Shown: positions 46,021 through 57,109, counted from the first letter of the stretch. The stretch is DNA of 64,000 bases from Alphaproteobacteria bacterium (GCA_018336035.1 JAGXRD010000080.1:24284-88283); one strand, 5' to 3'. Notes: generated by a model from the sequence alone, not told the origin. Numbers and translations: made by a program.

Positions 46021-47358
46021 TCAGTCCTGTTCGTCCTGGCGCCGTGCGCGCAGCTTCTGCCAGTAATCCAGCCTTTTGACGATCTCGCGCTCGAAGCCGC
46101 GCTCGACCGGACGGTAGAAATGCTGCCGCTCCATCCCCTCGGGGAAGTAGTTCTGCCCCGAGAAGCCGTCGGCGGCATCGTGGTCATAGGCATAGCCGGC
46201 GCTGTAGCCGAGATCCTTCATCATCTTGGTCGGCGCGTTCAGGATATGCATCGGCGGCGCCAGCGAACCATGTTCGCGCGCGGCGCGTTTGGCGGCCTTC
46301 TCGGCCTTGTAGGCGGCATTCGATTTCGGCGCGCTGCCGAGATAGATCACCGCCTGCGCGAGGCCGAGTTCGCCTTCCGGCGAGCCGAGGAAATCATACA
46401 TGTCCTTGGCGGCCAGCGCCTGCACCAGCGCATTGGGATCGGCCATGCCGATATCCTCGGCGGCGAAACGCACCAGGCGACGCAGGATATACAGCGGGTC
46501 CTCGCCGCTGGCCAGCATGCGCGCCATCCAGTACAGCGCCGCATCGACATCGGAACCGCGCAGCGACTTATGCAGCGCCGAGATCAGGTTGTAATGCTCG
46601 TCCTGACTCTTGTCGTAGATCGGCGCGCGCTTCTGCAGTGTTTCCGCCAGCCTTGCGGAATCCAGCGGCTCGGTGTCGGCTGGCAAAGTATAAATCTGCT
46701 CGGCCATGTTGAGCAGGTAGCGGCCGTCGCCATCGGCCATGGCGCGCAGGGCGGCGCGCGCCTCCGGCGTCAGCGGCAGCGGGCGCTCGATGGCTTCGGC
46801 GCGCGACAGCAGCTTTTCCAGCGCCTCGTCGTCCAGCCGATGCAGCACGATCACCGAAGAGCGCGACAGCAAAGCCGAGTTCAGCGCGAAACTGGGATTC
46901 TCCGTGGTAGCGCCGACCAGTACGACTGTGCCGTCTTCCACGTAAGGCAGAAAGCCATCCTGTTGCGCGCGGTTGAAGCGGTGGATTTCATCGACGAACA
47001 GCAGCGTGCGCTGGCCCAGTGCGCGGCGGTCGCGCGCGGCTTCAAACACCTTGCGCAGATCGGCCACGCCGGAAAAGACAGCCGAGAGGGGCGCGAATTC
47101 CAGCCCCGTGGCATCGGCGAGCAGGCGCGCAATCGAGGTCTTTCCGGTGCCCGGCGGACCCCAGAGGATCAGGCTCGACAGCTTCTTGGCCTGCACCATG
47201 CGGGCGAGCGGCCCCTCGCCCTGCAGCAGATGATCCTGGCCGATCACATCCTCCAGCGCGCGCGGGCGCAGCCGGTCGGCGAGCGGTCCGGCCGCTTCCA
47301 TGCCGGCAGCCGCGAACAGGCTCTCTCCGGTGCCGCCTGCTGCCTCGCGTTTCGCCAT
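46021..47358 (-). CDS. rarA: replication-associated recombination protein A
   Basis: A 445-residue RarA/MgsA AAA+ ATPase, related to clamp loader subunits and active at stalled forks. Walker A WGPPGTGKTSIARLLA, Walker B LLFVDEIHRFNRAQQDGFLP, sensor 1 LVGATTENPSFALNSALLSR, and the C-terminal tetramerisation part with SLRGSDVDAALYWMARML and YAYDHDAADGFSGQNYFP. ATG 47358 lies 2 bases after the protease stop, so the two genes are co-transcribed. Length is usual. Confidence 0.95.
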   Translation of the reverse strand: MAKREAAGGTGESLFAAAGMEAAGPLADRLRPRALEDVIGQDHLLQGEGPLARMVQAKKLSSLILWGPPGTGKTSIARLLADATGLEFAPLSAVFSGVADLRKVFEAARDRRALGQRTLLFVDEIHRFNRAQQDGFLPYVEDGTVVLVGATTENPSFALNSALLSRSSVIVLHRLDDEALEKLLSRAEAIERPLPLTPEARAALRAMADGDGRYLLNMAEQIYTLPADTEPLDSARLAETLQKRAPIYDKSQDEHYNLISALHKSLRGSDVDAALYWMARMLASGEDPLYILRRLVRFAAEDIGMADPNALVQALAAKDMYDFLGSPEGELGLAQAVIYLGSAPKSNAAYKAEKAAKRAAREHGSLAPPMHILNAPTKMMKDLGYSAGYAYDHDAADGFSGQNYFPEGMERQHFYRPVERGFEREIVKRLDYWQKLRARRQDEQD

Positions 47359-47360
47359 GC

Positions 47361-48782
<1,422 letters not shown>

Positions 48783-48876
48783 GATCCGGTTTACATAGGG
48801 GGCTAGCCTGCGGCTTTTCAATGGCCGGCCAGACGGTTAACGCGGTATTCACCGCTTCCGGCCACTCTGCCGGACC

Positions 48877-49314
48877 ATGAAACTCGACAAGCCGATCCTG
48901 CAGCAGCTGCAGGCCTATTGGGACGAGAAGCGCGGCAGCCGGCCCTATCCCGGCCGCGAGGATATCGATCCCCTGGAGCTGCGCTTCATCATCGGCCACC
49001 TGATCCTGGTCGATATCGAGCCGGACCCGCTGCGGTTCCGCTACCGCCTGTTCGGCACCGCCATCGTGCAGCGCCAAGGCTTCGACATGACCGGCAAGTA
49101 TCTCGACCAGCATCCCTGGCCCGAACTCGCCGAGAAAGCCCGAGAGACCTATACCGAGGTGATCGAGAGCGGTCAGCCCGCCCTGATCCGCCGCCGCGGC
49201 CTGTTCAACGACGGCTATGTCGATCACCAGTCGCTGATCCTGCCGCTCGGGCATAGCCGGGTCGAAATGATCCTGTCCGGCGTCGTCTTCACGCCGGAAG
49301 CCGAGCAAGGCTGA
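48877..49314 (+). CDS. PAS_5-type single PAS domain protein, second copy
   Basis: A 145-residue stand-alone PAS_5 protein. Its core DPLRFRYRLFGTAIVQRQGF and DMTGKYLDQHPWPE matches the protein at 24063-24593 (EPLRFRYRLVGTDIVQRLGH, ELTGKFLDEHPDP). The N-terminal helix is LQQLQAYWDEKRGSRPYPGR. No output domain. It stands alone between the ribosomal operon and the Do-type protease, divergent from the latter across a 94-base spacer and convergent with rplQ. Ligand and partner unknown. Confidence 0.82.
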   Translation: MKLDKPILQQLQAYWDEKRGSRPYPGREDIDPLELRFIIGHLILVDIEPDPLRFRYRLFGTAIVQRQGFDMTGKYLDQHPWPELAEKARETYTEVIESGQPALIRRRGLFNDGYVDHQSLILPLGHSRVEMILSGVVFTPEAEQG

Positions 49315-49320
49315 GCCTCA

Positions 49321-49354
49321 AAAGAAAACGGCGGCCCGGAAACCGGACCGCCGC
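49321..49354 (-). terminator. intrinsic terminator of the ribosomal superoperon
   Basis: CGGCGG (49330-49335) pairs with CCGCCG (49349-49354) and CCGG with CCGG inside, around an AAA loop with one mismatch. On the minus strand the stem is followed by TTTTCTTTT. It is 28 bases after the rplQ stop and also lies just after the PAS_5 gene on the plus strand. Confidence 0.9.
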
Positions 49355-49381
49355 TTCAAACTTAAATCAGGCTGCTGCCGA

Positions 49382-49801
49382 TCAGGCGGCGGCTTCCTCG
49401 GTCGTCTCAGCCACCGGGCCCGAATCCTGGCCCTTGGCCGACACATCGCGGTCGACCAGCTCGACCACAGCCATCGGGGCGGCATCGCCGTAGCGGAAGC
49501 CGGCCTTCAGCACGCGGCTGTAACCGCCCTTGCGGTCGGCATAGCGGGTGTTGAGCGTCGAGAACAGCTTGTCGACCGCCGACTTCTCCGGGATGAAGGA
49601 GAGCGCCTGGCGACGGGCATGCAGGTCGCCGCGCTTGCCGAGCGTGATCAGCTTGTCGATCAGCGGCTTCAGCTCCTTGGCCTTCGGCAGCGTGGTCGTG
49701 ATCTGCTCATGCTTGATCAGCGAGGCAACCATGTTGCCGAACATGGCGCGACGATGCGCGCTGGACTTATTCAGTTTGCGGCCGGCATTACGATGGCGCA
49801 T
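49382..49801 (-). CDS. rplQ: 50S ribosomal protein L17
   Basis: 139 residues. Opens [20 protein letters not shown], the universal bL17 start, then [20 protein letters not shown] and [18 protein letters not shown]. The last 20 residues are an Ala/Glu-rich extension ([10 protein letters not shown]) beyond the E. coli end. It is the last gene of the alpha operon, 41 bases after rpoA, followed by the terminator. bL17 sits near the exit of the polypeptide tunnel. Confidence 0.97.
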   Translation of the reverse strand: MRHRNAGRKLNKSSAHRRAMFGNMVASLIKHEQITTTLPKAKELKPLIDKLITLGKRGDLHARRQALSFIPEKSAVDKLFSTLNTRYADRKGGYSRVLKAGFRYGDAAPMAVVELVDRDVSAKGQDSGPVAETTEEAAA

Positions 49802-49842
49802 AGGGACTCTCCTCGATCTTCTTCTTTAGGCGGTCCGCAGGA

Positions 49843-50859
49843 TCAGTACTGATCCTGCAGCTTCTTCGCCAGTTCCTCGATATTTTCCGGCGGCCAGTTG
49901 GGGACATGCATACCGAGATGCAGACCCATCTGAGCCAGAACTTCCTTGATCTCGTTGAGCGACTTGCGGCCGAAATTCGGCGTGCGCAGCATCTCCGCTT
50001 CGGTCTTCTGGATCAGATCACCGATATAGACGATGTTGTCGTTCTTCAGGCAGTTGGCCGAACGCACCGACAGCTCCAGCTCGTCGACGCGGCGCAGCAG
50101 GTTCGGATTGAATTCCGGCTCGCTGGCAATCTTCTCGCGGCTTTCGGCCTTCGGCTCTTCGAAGTTGATGAAGAGCTGCAGCTGGTCCTGCAGGATACGC
50201 GCGGCATAGGCCACGGCATCTTCCGGCTTGATCGCGCCGTTGGTCTCCATCTGCATCGTCAGCTTGTCATAGTCGAGAATCTGGCCCTCGCGGGTATTCT
50301 CGACCTTGTAGGAGACCTTGCGGACCGGGCTGTACAGCGCATCGACCGGGATCAGGCCGATCGGCGCATCTTCCGGACGGTTGGCCGAAGCCGGCACATA
50401 GCCCTTGCCGGTCTCGACGGTCAGTTCCATGCGGATGCTGGCGCCGGCGTCGAGCGTGCAGAGCACGTGGTTCGGGTCCATGACTTCGATGTCATGGCCG
50501 GTCTCGATCATCTTGGCGGTCACTTCGACCGGGCCCTGCGCATTCAGATGCATGCGCTTCGGGCCTTCGCCGTGCATTTTCAGCGCCATCGACTTGATGT
50601 TCAGCACGATGTCGGTGACGTCTTCACGCACGCCCGGAATGGACGAGAATTCATGCAGCACGCCGTCGATCTTGATCGACGTGACGGCAGCGCCCTGCAG
50701 CGACGACAGCAGCACGCGACGCAGCGCGTTGCCCAGCGTCAGACCAAAACCACGCTCCAGCGGTTCGGCAACAATAGTGGCAGTCCGGCCCGGCACGGCG
50801 CCCGGCTCGATAACCAGCTTGTTCGGCTTAATCAGATCGGTCCAATTCTTCTGGATCAC
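49843..50859 (-). CDS. rpoA: RNA polymerase alpha subunit
   Basis: 338 residues from GTG 50859, giving M-I-Q-K-N-W as in other alphaproteobacteria; GAGG stands 7 bases before it. An in-frame ATG at 50922 would add 21 Arg-rich residues and is rejected. The N-terminal assembly domain has [20 protein letters not shown], the linker follows [11 protein letters not shown], and the C-terminal DNA- and activator-binding domain has [14 protein letters not shown] and [17 protein letters not shown]. Alpha dimerises to nucleate the polymerase core. A hairpin lies in the 136-base spacer from rpsK. Confidence 0.98.
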   Translation of the reverse strand: MIQKNWTDLIKPNKLVIEPGAVPGRTATIVAEPLERGFGLTLGNALRRVLLSSLQGAAVTSIKIDGVLHEFSSIPGVREDVTDIVLNIKSMALKMHGEGPKRMHLNAQGPVEVTAKMIETGHDIEVMDPNHVLCTLDAGASIRMELTVETGKGYVPASANRPEDAPIGLIPVDALYSPVRKVSYKVENTREGQILDYDKLTMQMETNGAIKPEDAVAYAARILQDQLQLFINFEEPKAESREKIASEPEFNPNLLRRVDELELSVRSANCLKNDNIVYIGDLIQKTEAEMLRTPNFGRKSLNEIKEVLAQMGLHLGMHVPNWPPENIEELAKKLQDQY

Positions 50860-50966
50860 CTGTAACCTCGTTCGGTTGCGGCGGGTGCGGAAACACCGCC
50901 TTGACCACCTCGGGTGCGGCATCGGCCACCACAGATCCTGCGGCGGCCGGCCTCATGTTCTTTTCT

Positions 50967-50988
50967 GCGCCGGACCTAAATCCGGCGC
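50967..50988 (-). other. hairpin in the rpsK-rpoA spacer
   Basis: GCGCCGGA (50967-50974) and TCCGGCGC (50981-50988) are perfect 8-bp arms with a six-base loop, 8 bases after the rpsK stop. No T-run follows on the minus strand, so it is more likely a stability or processing element than a terminator. Confidence 0.5.
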
Positions 50989-50995
50989 GGACCGT

Positions 50996-51388
50996 TTAGA
51001 TGCGGCGACGCTTCGGCGGACGGCAGCCGTTATGCGGAATCGGCGTGACGTCGCGGATGCTGGTGATGACGAAGCCGACGGCCTGCAGAGCGCGCAGCGC
51101 GGACTCGCGACCCGAACCCGGGCCCTTCACCTCGACTTCGATGGTACGCACGCCATGCTCGGCGGCGCGACGACCAGCGGTATCGGCGGCAACCTGCGCG
51201 GCATACGGGGTCGACTTGCGCGACCCCTTGAAGCCCTGGCTACCAGCCGACGACCAGGCAATGGTGTTGCCCTGCGCGTCGGTGATCGTAATCATCGTGT
51301 TGTTGAACGAAGCATTCACATGCGCAACGGCAGAGGTGATGTTCTTCTTTTCCTTGCGCCGGGGGCGCGCGGCCTTGTCCTTGACCAT
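50996..51388 (-). CDS. rpsK: 30S ribosomal protein S11
   Basis: 130 residues of uS11, part of the platform and mRNA exit site. Conserved segments: [20 protein letters not shown] near the start, [31 protein letters not shown], and the C-terminal [20 protein letters not shown]. It is second in the alpha operon, 36 bases after rpsM. The N-terminal 12 residues are Lys/Arg-rich, as usual for alphaproteobacteria. Confidence 0.98.
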   Translation of the reverse strand: MVKDKAARPRRKEKKNITSAVAHVNASFNNTMITITDAQGNTIAWSSAGSQGFKGSRKSTPYAAQVAADTAGRRAAEHGVRTIEVEVKGPGSGRESALRALQAVGFVITSIRDVTPIPHNGCRPPKRRRI

Positions 51389-51424
51389 GAGTATCCTGCA
51401 GTCCTTAAAACGGGGGCTAACGGT

Positions 51425-51802
51425 TTAGCGCGCGGCCTTCTTCTTGCCGGCGATGGCGACCGCCTTGCCCTTGCGGGTGCGGGCGTTGGTATGGGTACGC
51501 TGACCGCGGACCGGCAGGCCCTTGCGGTGACGCAGGCCGCGGTAGCAGCCCAGATCCATCAGACGCTTGATGTCCATGGCGATTTCGCGACGCAGGTCAC
51601 CTTCGACCTTGTAGTCGCGATCGATGGTTTCGCGGATCTGCAGCACTTCGGCGTCAGTCAGCTGATTGACGCGGCGCTCAGCCGGGAGGCCCACCTTTTC
51701 GCAAATCTGTTTCGCCTTCACCCGGCCAATGCCGTAGATGTAGGTCAGTGCGATCTCGACCCGCTTGTTGGTCGGAATATTCACGCCAGCGATACGCGCC
51801 AC
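51425..51802 (-). CDS. rpsM: 30S ribosomal protein S13
   Basis: 125 residues of uS13, in the 30S head, contacting the P-site tRNA and forming an inter-subunit bridge. [20 protein letters not shown] at the start, [16 protein letters not shown] (helix-two-turn-helix), [18 protein letters not shown] and a basic C-terminal tail that reaches the tRNA. It is preceded by a clear sigma70-type promoter at 51949-51976 and a leader of about 140 bases, so the alpha operon can be transcribed independently of the upstream genes. Confidence 0.98.
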   Translation of the reverse strand: MARIAGVNIPTNKRVEIALTYIYGIGRVKAKQICEKVGLPAERRVNQLTDAEVLQIRETIDRDYKVEGDLRREIAMDIKRLMDLGCYRGLRHRKGLPVRGQRTHTNARTRKGKAVAIAGKKKAAR

Positions 51803-51925
51803 GTTCTTCTCCTCGAATCACCCGCCCCGACCTTGTCGAAGCGTTCACCTTGGCACCGATGAGGCATGAGCAAAACCCAACGAAGTCATAGACTTACGTC
51901 GGGATCCGCAGCCTCAATTGTCGCT

Positions 51926-51948
51926 CGCGCCCGTTGCCAAGGGGCGCG
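51926..51948 (-). promoter_or_regulatory. hairpin at the start site of the alpha operon
   Basis: CGCGCCC (51926-51932) and GGGCGCG (51942-51948) are perfect 7-bp arms with a nine-base loop, directly abutting the -10 box at 51949. The expected start (about 51942) falls inside it, so it is an operator-like dyad or an imperfect 5' structure of the rpsM leader. Confidence 0.5.
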
Positions 51949-51976
51949 ATTATAGAAACTTCCTCTACTCAGTCAA
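51949..51976 (-). promoter_or_regulatory. promoter of rpsM-rpsK-rpoA-rplQ
   Basis: On the minus strand TTGACT (51976-51971) and a perfect TATAAT (51954-51949) are 16 bases apart, in the 188-base gap right after the adk stop. This is the best sigma70 match noticed in the window and fits a highly expressed operon. Confidence 0.78.
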
Positions 51977-51990
51977 CTACTTAAAGGCGC

Positions 51991-52641
51991 TCAAAGCGAG
52001 GCTAAAACGTCCTCGATCTGTCGCGTCACTTCATCGATTTCAGCCATCCCGTCCACCTTCCGCAGAATGCCCCGCCCCTCGTAATACGGGAGAAGCGGCG
52101 CCGTCTGCTCGTGATAGGCCTTCAGTCGGGGAACCACGGTCTCGGCCTTGTCATCCGCGCGGCGGGTGAACTCGGTCGAGCCGCAGCGGTCGCATACGCC
52201 CGGCTGCGTGGTCGGCTGGAATTTGTCATGGTAGCCCGCGCCGCACTTGGCGCAGGTGAATCGGCCGGTGATACGCTCAACCAGAATGGAGTCGTTCACC
52301 TGCATCTCGATCACGGCATCGAGCTTGACCTTGCGCTCGGCCAGCATCTTGTCGAGCGCCTCGGCCTGCTTGGTCGTGCGCGGGAAGCCGTCCAGGATGA
52401 ATCCCTTGCGGCAATCCGGCTGATCGATGCGGTCGGCGATGATGCCGACCACGATCTCGTCCGAGACCAGCGCGCCGCTGTCCATGATCGCCTTGGCCTT
52501 CAGGCCGATGGCGGTGCCGGCCTTGACGGCGGCACGCAGCATGTCACCGGTGGAAAGCTGGACCAGGCCATGCTTGGCGGTCAGACGCTGGGCCTGGGTG
52601 CCTTTGCCGGCACCCGGCGGTCCGAGCAGGATCAGCCTCAT
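51991..52641 (-). CDS. adk: adenylate kinase
   Basis: 216 residues; interconverts ATP, ADP and AMP. P-loop [16 protein letters not shown] at residues 4-19, AMP-binding [10 protein letters not shown] and [13 protein letters not shown]. It is the long-LID type, with Cys pairs [12 protein letters not shown] and CDRCGSTEF forming a likely Zn site in the LID (Gram-positive-like, also seen in alphaproteobacteria). The ATG overlaps the secY stop by one base (TAATG), so translation is probably coupled to secY. Confidence 0.97.
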   Translation of the reverse strand: MRLILLGPPGAGKGTQAQRLTAKHGLVQLSTGDMLRAAVKAGTAIGLKAKAIMDSGALVSDEIVVGIIADRIDQPDCRKGFILDGFPRTTKQAEALDKMLAERKVKLDAVIEMQVNDSILVERITGRFTCAKCGAGYHDKFQPTTQPGVCDRCGSTEFTRRADDKAETVVPRLKAYHEQTAPLLPYYEGRGILRKVDGMAEIDEVTRQIEDVLASL

Positions 52642-53987
52642 TATTTGCGCGCTCCCCTCAGTTTGGCCTTCTTGATGAGGCCCTCGTACTGGTGCGCCAG
52701 CAGATGCGACTGGATCTGGGCGACGGTATCCATGGTCACGCTGACCACGATCAGCAGCGAGGTGCCGCCGAAGTAGAACGGGACCGAGTACTGGGAAATC
52801 AGGAATTCAGGTAGCAGGCAGACGCCGGCGATGTAGGCGGCACCGACCACGGTCAGACGGGTCAGCACGTAATCGAAATACTCCGCCGTCCGCTGGCCCG
52901 GGCGGATGCCCGGCACGAAGCCGCCGTACTTCTTCAGATTGTCGGCCGTCTCGTTCGGATTGAACACGACCGAGGTATAGAAGAAGCAGAAGAACACGAT
53001 CAATGCGACATAAGTCACCATATAGAGCGGCTGACCATGGCCGAGCATGGTGGTGACCGTGGTGACCCAGCCGGGTGCGCCGGAGCTGGCGGTGAACTGC
53101 GCCACGGTCGCCGGCATCAGCAGCAGCGACGAGGCGAAGATCGGCGGAATCACGCCCGAGGTGTTCAGCTTCAGCGGCAGATGCGAGCTTTCGCCGCCGA
53201 ACATGCGGGCGCCCTGCTGTCGCTTGGGATACTGCACCAGGATACGGCGCTGGGCGCGCTCCATGAAGACGATGAAGGTGATGACGGCAACGATCAGCAC
53301 CAGCAGGAACAGGATGAAGAAGGTGCTGATGGCGCCGGTGCGGCCGAGTTCCAGCGTAGCGGCCAGCGCCCGCGGCAGTTCGGCAATGATGCCGGCGAAG
53401 ATGATCAGCGAGATGCCCTGGCCGACGCCGCGCTGGGTGATCTGCTCGCCCAGCCACATCAGGAACAGCGTACCGCCAGTCAGCGTGACCACGGTGGTCA
53501 GGCGGAAGAACATGCCCGGATCCATCACGGCGCCGCCGCGGCTGCCGGCCATGCCTTCGAGACCGACCGCGATACCGTAAGACTGGATCAGCGCCAGGAA
53601 CACGGTGCCGTAACGGGTATACTGGTTCAGCTTCTTGCGGCCCGCCTCGCCTTCCTTCTTCAGCGCTTCAAGCTGCGGCATCACCGCAGTCAGCAGCTGA
53701 ACGATAATGGAGGCCGAGATATACGGCATGATGTTGAGCGCGAAGATGGTCATGCGCTCAAGCGCGCCACCCGCGAACACATTGAACATGCCGAGGATGC
53801 CGCCGGCCTGCTGGCGGAAAATATCCGCCATGATCTGCGGGTCGATGCCCGGCAGGGGAATATAGGTACCAAGCCGGTACACGATCAGGGCGCCGATCGT
53901 GAACCAGATGCGCTTCTTCAATTCGGTCGCTTTGGAGAAAGCCCCGAGATTGAGGCTGCCTGCCATGCGTTCCGCTGCCGATGCCAT
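52641..53987 (-). CDS. secY: preprotein translocase subunit SecY
   Basis: 448 residues with ten predicted membrane helices; the protein-conducting channel of the inner membrane. Start region [20 protein letters not shown], plug/TM2 area [21 protein letters not shown], and the cytoplasmic loops [14 protein letters not shown] and [20 protein letters not shown] that contact SecA and the ribosome. It follows rplO after an 86-base spacer that holds a strong hairpin, unlike the tight spacing of the ribosomal genes. adk follows with a one-base overlap. Confidence 0.97.
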   Translation of the reverse strand: MASAAERMAGSLNLGAFSKATELKKRIWFTIGALIVYRLGTYIPLPGIDPQIMADIFRQQAGGILGMFNVFAGGALERMTIFALNIMPYISASIIVQLLTAVMPQLEALKKEGEAGRKKLNQYTRYGTVFLALIQSYGIAVGLEGMAGSRGGAVMDPGMFFRLTTVVTLTGGTLFLMWLGEQITQRGVGQGISLIIFAGIIAELPRALAATLELGRTGAISTFFILFLLVLIVAVITFIVFMERAQRRILVQYPKRQQGARMFGGESSHLPLKLNTSGVIPPIFASSLLLMPATVAQFTASSGAPGWVTTVTTMLGHGQPLYMVTYVALIVFFCFFYTSVVFNPNETADNLKKYGGFVPGIRPGQRTAEYFDYVLTRLTVVGAAYIAGVCLLPEFLISQYSVPFYFGGTSLLIVVSVTMDTVAQIQSHLLAHQYEGLIKKAKLRGARK

Positions 53988-54028
53988 GTCCGAGCCCTAA
54001 AAATCCGACCGCGTGAACCTGAAAACTG

Positions 54029-54053
54029 GCGACGGGGCCAGGAGCCCCGTCGC
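54029..54053 (-). terminator. candidate attenuator between rplO and secY
   Basis: GCGACGGGGC (54029-54038) and GCCCCGTCGC (54044-54053) are perfect 10-bp GC-rich arms around a five-base loop. On the minus strand the stem is followed by CAGTTTTCAGG, a short interrupted T tract. It may partly terminate transcription between ribosomal genes and secY-adk, or protect the upstream mRNA end. Confidence 0.5.
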
Positions 54054-54073
54054 TGAGACCTGAACGGTCTGAC

Positions 54074-54589
54074 TTACTTCTTCTTACCCTTGGCCTTCTT
54101 TTCGGCCTTCGGCTCGGCTTCGGCCTTCGCAGCGACCAGCACGGTGATGCTGCCACCAGCCTTCTCGACAGCGGCCTTGGCAGTGCCCGAAGCGCCGCTG
54201 ACGGTGATCGTCACCTTGGCCTTCAGTTCGCCGGTGCCAAGCAGGCGCACGCCGCCAGCCTTGCGCGAGCACAGGCCAGCAGCCTTCAGCGCTGCTTCGT
54301 CGATCGGCTGGGTCGCATCGATCTTCTTCTTGTCGATCGCCGACTGCAGGCGGCCGATGTTCACGGTCTCGAAGTGGACCGGGTTCAACGGATTGAAGCC
54401 ACGCTTCGGCAGACGACGATAGATCGGCGTCTGACCGCCTTCGAAGCCCTTGATGCTGACGCCGGTGCGGGCCTTCTGACCCTTCACGCCACGGCCCGAG
54501 GTCTTGCCCTTGCCGGAACCGATGCCGCGACCAACGCGCATACGGTTCTTGCGGGCGCCCTCGTTATCGGCAATCTGATTGAGACGCAT
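54074..54589 (-). CDS. rplO: 50S ribosomal protein L15
   Basis: 171 residues of uL15. [20 protein letters not shown], then [20 protein letters not shown] and [17 protein letters not shown], with [20 protein letters not shown] leading into a Lys/Ala/Glu-rich tail of about 20 residues beyond the E. coli end. It binds 23S rRNA late in 50S assembly. Last ribosomal gene of the spc block before secY. Confidence 0.97.
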   Translation of the reverse strand: MRLNQIADNEGARKNRMRVGRGIGSGKGKTSGRGVKGQKARTGVSIKGFEGGQTPIYRRLPKRGFNPLNPVHFETVNIGRLQSAIDKKKIDATQPIDEAALKAAGLCSRKAGGVRLLGTGELKAKVTITVSGASGTAKAAVEKAGGSITVLVAAKAEAEPKAEKKAKGKKK

Positions 54590-54636
54590 TGTTCTTACCC
54601 TTCCGCTCGGACCGGCCTAAGCCAGCCCAGTGATCC

Positions 54637-54849
54637 TTAGCCTTCGACCTGAACCAGGTGCTGCACCTTGGCGATCATGCCGCGCACCGAAGGGGTATCC
54701 TCCAGCTCGCGGGTCTGATGCAGCTTGCGCAGGCCCAGACCGACCAGCGTGCCCTGCTGATCGGCAGTGCGCTTGTTGGCCGAGCGGATCCAGGTGACCT
54801 TGACGGTCTTGCCGGCCGCCTTGGCAGCCTTCTTCTTCGCAGCAGCCAT
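54637..54849 (-). CDS. rpmD: 50S ribosomal protein L30
   Basis: 70 residues of uL30, with [20 protein letters not shown] and [20 protein letters not shown], ending in [12 protein letters not shown]. The first 14 residues ([13 protein letters not shown]) are a Lys/Ala extension compared with E. coli. It starts 5 bases after rpsE and precedes rplO by 47 bases. Confidence 0.96.
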   Translation of the reverse strand: MAAAKKKAAKAAGKTVKVTWIRSANKRTADQQGTLVGLGLRKLHQTRELEDTPSVRGMIAKVQHLVQVEG

Positions 54850-54854
54850 GGGGC

Positions 54855-55433
54855 TTACTCCTCAGTCTCGGACTTGCGGCCGAGCAGATCGGCAACTTTC
54901 TTGCCGCGCTTGGACGCGATATGGCGCGGCGCATTCAGGCCCTTGAGGGCTTCGAAGGTCGCCTTGACCATGTTGTGCGGGTTCGACGAACCGAGCGACT
55001 TGGTCACCACGTCGGCAACGCCGAGCGTCTCGAAGACGGCGCGCATCGGACCGCCGGCGATGATGCCGGTACCGGCCGGAGCCGTCCGCAGCAAGACCTT
55101 ACCGGCGCCATGACGGCCCTCGATGTCGTGATGCAGCGTGCGGCCTTCGCGCAGGTTGACGCGGATCAGGTTGCGCTTGGCATGTTCGGTCGCCTTGCGG
55201 ATCGCTTCCGGCACTTCACGGGCCTTGCCCGAACCGTAACCGACGCGGCCCTTCTGGTCGCCGACGACGACGAGAGCAGCGAAGCCGAAACGACGGCCCC
55301 CCTTCACCACCTTGGCAACGCGATTGATGCTGACGAGCTTGTCGACGAGATCGCCCTCGCCGCGCTCGCGGTCACCACCGCGATCGCCGCGCTCACGCCC
55401 GCCGTCTCGTTCACCCCGTTGAGTAGCAGCCAT
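54855..55433 (-). CDS. rpsE: 30S ribosomal protein S5
   Basis: 192 residues of uS5 from ATG 55433. An Arg/Gly/Asp/Glu-rich N-terminal extension of about 25 residues ([20 protein letters not shown]) precedes the double-stranded RNA-binding domain ([40 protein letters not shown]). The C-terminal S5 domain has [19 protein letters not shown]. It acts in decoding fidelity and the helicase activity at the mRNA entry. The 9-base longer form begins at TTG and is not chosen. Confidence 0.97.
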   Translation of the reverse strand: MAATQRGERDGGRERGDRGGDRERGEGDLVDKLVSINRVAKVVKGGRRFGFAALVVVGDQKGRVGYGSGKAREVPEAIRKATEHAKRNLIRVNLREGRTLHHDIEGRHGAGKVLLRTAPAGTGIIAGGPMRAVFETLGVADVVTKSLGSSNPHNMVKATFEALKGLNAPRHIASKRGKKVADLLGRKSETEE

Positions 55434-55449
55434 TGTACCCAAACCTTTC

Positions 55450-55821
55450 TTAGAACTTCAGACCGGCTTCACGCGCCGCTTCCGCGAGCGCCTTGATGCG
55501 GCCGTGATAGAGATAAGCACCGCGATCGAAGGTGACATCCGTGATGCCGGCGGCCTTCGCGCGCTCGGCGATCAGCTTGCCAACTTCGGAGGCAGCCTTG
55601 CTGTCGGCACCGGTCTTCAGCGAGCCACGCAGGCCAGCTTCCAGCGACGAGGCAGCGGCGACAGTCACGCCCTTCACGTCGTCGATGACCTGGGCGTAGA
55701 TGTAGCGCGAGGAGCGATGCACGCTCAGACGCGGACGACCATGTGCGGCGGCAACGATCTTGGTGCGGTTGCGCTGCTTGCGGCGCTCGTTGAGAGCGTT
55801 CAGGCGAGTCTTCAGGCTCAT
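55450..55821 (-). CDS. rplR: 50S ribosomal protein L18
   Basis: 123 residues of uL18, the 5S rRNA-binding protein of the central protuberance. [20 protein letters not shown] and [20 protein letters not shown], then [26 protein letters not shown] at the end. Length is slightly above the 117-120 usual. Spacing of 11-16 bases to neighbours in the spc block. Confidence 0.97.
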   Translation of the reverse strand: MSLKTRLNALNERRKQRNRTKIVAAAHGRPRLSVHRSSRYIYAQVIDDVKGVTVAAASSLEAGLRGSLKTGADSKAASEVGKLIAERAKAAGITDVTFDRGAYLYHGRIKALAEAAREAGLKF

Positions 55822-55832
55822 AGCGGCATCCC

Positions 55833-56366
55833 TTACTTCTTCTTGCCTTCCTTACGCAGGATGGTCTCGGAGGCATACTTGATGCCCTTGCCCTTGTAGG
55901 GCTCCGGCGGCTTCACGCTGCGGATGTCCGCGGCGACCTTGCCGACCAACTGCTTGTCCGCGCCCGAGATCTTGATCGAGGTGGGCTTTTCCACCTTGAT
56001 TTCGATGCCGGCCGGGATCGGATAGATCACTTCATGGCTGAAGCCCATGTTCAGCTGCAGGTTCTTGCCCTGCATCGCCGCACGCAGACCGACGCCGTTG
56101 ATTTCCAGCTCTTCGCTGTAGCCGTCCTTGACGCCCTTGACCAGGTTGTTCACCAGCGTGCGCTGCATGCCCCACATGGAGCGGGCGCGACGGGTGACCT
56201 GACGCGGCTTCACGGTGATCTTGCCGTCGGCCAGAGTGACGTCGAGGTCTTCCACGATGGTGAGCTTAAGCTCGCCCTTCGGGCCCTTGGCGGTCAGGGT
56301 CTGGCCGGCCAACTGGACCTGCACGCCCTGCGGCACCGGAACCGGATGTTTGCCGATACGCGACAT
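55833..56366 (-). CDS. rplF: 50S ribosomal protein L6
   Basis: 177 residues of uL6 from ATG 56366 ([20 protein letters not shown]), the family-consistent start; the longer frame overlaps rpsH. Two alpha/beta repeats are visible, and the C-terminal [20 protein letters not shown] signature (here [20 protein letters not shown]) is intact. It lies near the sarcin-ricin loop, in the GTPase-associated area. Confidence 0.97.
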   Translation of the reverse strand: MSRIGKHPVPVPQGVQVQLAGQTLTAKGPKGELKLTIVEDLDVTLADGKITVKPRQVTRRARSMWGMQRTLVNNLVKGVKDGYSEELEINGVGLRAAMQGKNLQLNMGFSHEVIYPIPAGIEIKVEKPTSIKISGADKQLVGKVAADIRSVKPPEPYKGKGIKYASETILRKEGKKK

Positions 56367-56376
56367 GATCAGCTCC

Positions 56377-56772
56377 TTAGAACACGCGGCAGAGGACTTC
56401 GCCGCCGACATTGGCGGTACGAGCCTCAGTGTCGGACATCACGCCGCGCGGGGTGGACAGGATCGAGATCCCGAGACCGCCACGCACCTTGCCGAGGTCC
56501 TTGATTGCCGAATACACGCGACGGCCGGGCTTCGAGACGCGATCGATGGTCTTGATGACCGGCTCGCCCTCGAAATACTTCAGCTCGATGCGCAGGTTGC
56601 GCTTATTGCCATCTTCCACGAGCTCATAGCCGCGGATATAGCCTTCCTTCTTGAGCACTTCGAGCACGTTCATACGCAGCTTCGAAGCCGGGCTGGCGAT
56701 TGCCGCCTTGCCCGCCTGCTGCCCGTTACGAATACGGGCGAGCATATCGCCCAGGGGATCGGTAAGAGCCAT
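56377..56772 (-). CDS. rpsH: 30S ribosomal protein S8
   Basis: 131 residues of uS8, a primary 16S rRNA binder that organises the central domain. [20 protein letters not shown] at the start and [20 protein letters not shown] with GGEVLCRVF at the end are typical. In E. coli S8 represses the spc operon at the L5 coding start; I did not find a clear matching RNA structure here. Confidence 0.97.
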   Translation of the reverse strand: MALTDPLGDMLARIRNGQQAGKAAIASPASKLRMNVLEVLKKEGYIRGYELVEDGNKRNLRIELKYFEGEPVIKTIDRVSKPGRRVYSAIKDLGKVRGGLGISILSTPRGVMSDTEARTANVGGEVLCRVF

Positions 56773-56784
56773 CTTCTACTCTCC

Positions 56785-57090
56785 TTACCAGCTCGACTTG
56801 ACCATGCCGGGGATCTGGCCGGCGGAGGCCAGTTCACGCAGCATGTTGCGGGACAACTTCAGCTTGCGATACGTGCCGCGCGGGCGGCCCGTCAGTTCGC
56901 AGCGGTTGCGCACGCGGATCTTTGCGGAGTTGCGCGGCAGTTCGGCCAGCTTAAGGGCCGCTTCAAAGCGCTCTTCCGGAGTGACGTTCTTGTTCTTGAT
57001 CGTAGCCTTCAGCTTCGCACGCTTGGCAGCGTACTGAACCGACATCCTGCGACGACGCTCGTTCTTCTCAACCGAACTGGTTTTTGCCAT
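56785..57090 (-). CDS. rpsN: 30S ribosomal protein S14
   Basis: 101 residues of uS14 from ATG 57090 ([20 protein letters not shown]). This is the long, zinc-free C-minus form: the region [20 protein letters not shown] has only one Cys and no C-x-x-C pairs. It ends [11 protein letters not shown]. Assembles into the 30S head. The ORF extends upstream into rplE, but that lead is not conserved. Confidence 0.97.
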   Translation of the reverse strand: MAKTSSVEKNERRRRMSVQYAAKRAKLKATIKNKNVTPEERFEAALKLAELPRNSAKIRVRNRCELTGRPRGTYRKLKLSRNMLRELASAGQIPGMVKSSW

Positions 57091-57109
57091 ATCAGATGTC
57101 CTTCTCGGC

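Noticed and set aside
50860..50922. Longer rpoA start at ATG 50922
   Set aside because: Adds 21 Arg-rich residues absent from RpoA proteins; GTG 50859 has a GAGG site and gives the conserved M-I-Q-K-N-W start.
51803..51990. rpmJ (L36) between secY/adk and rpsM
   Set aside because: No 37-41-codon frame with the L36 Cys/His zinc pattern exists in the gap; the space holds the alpha-operon promoter and leader.
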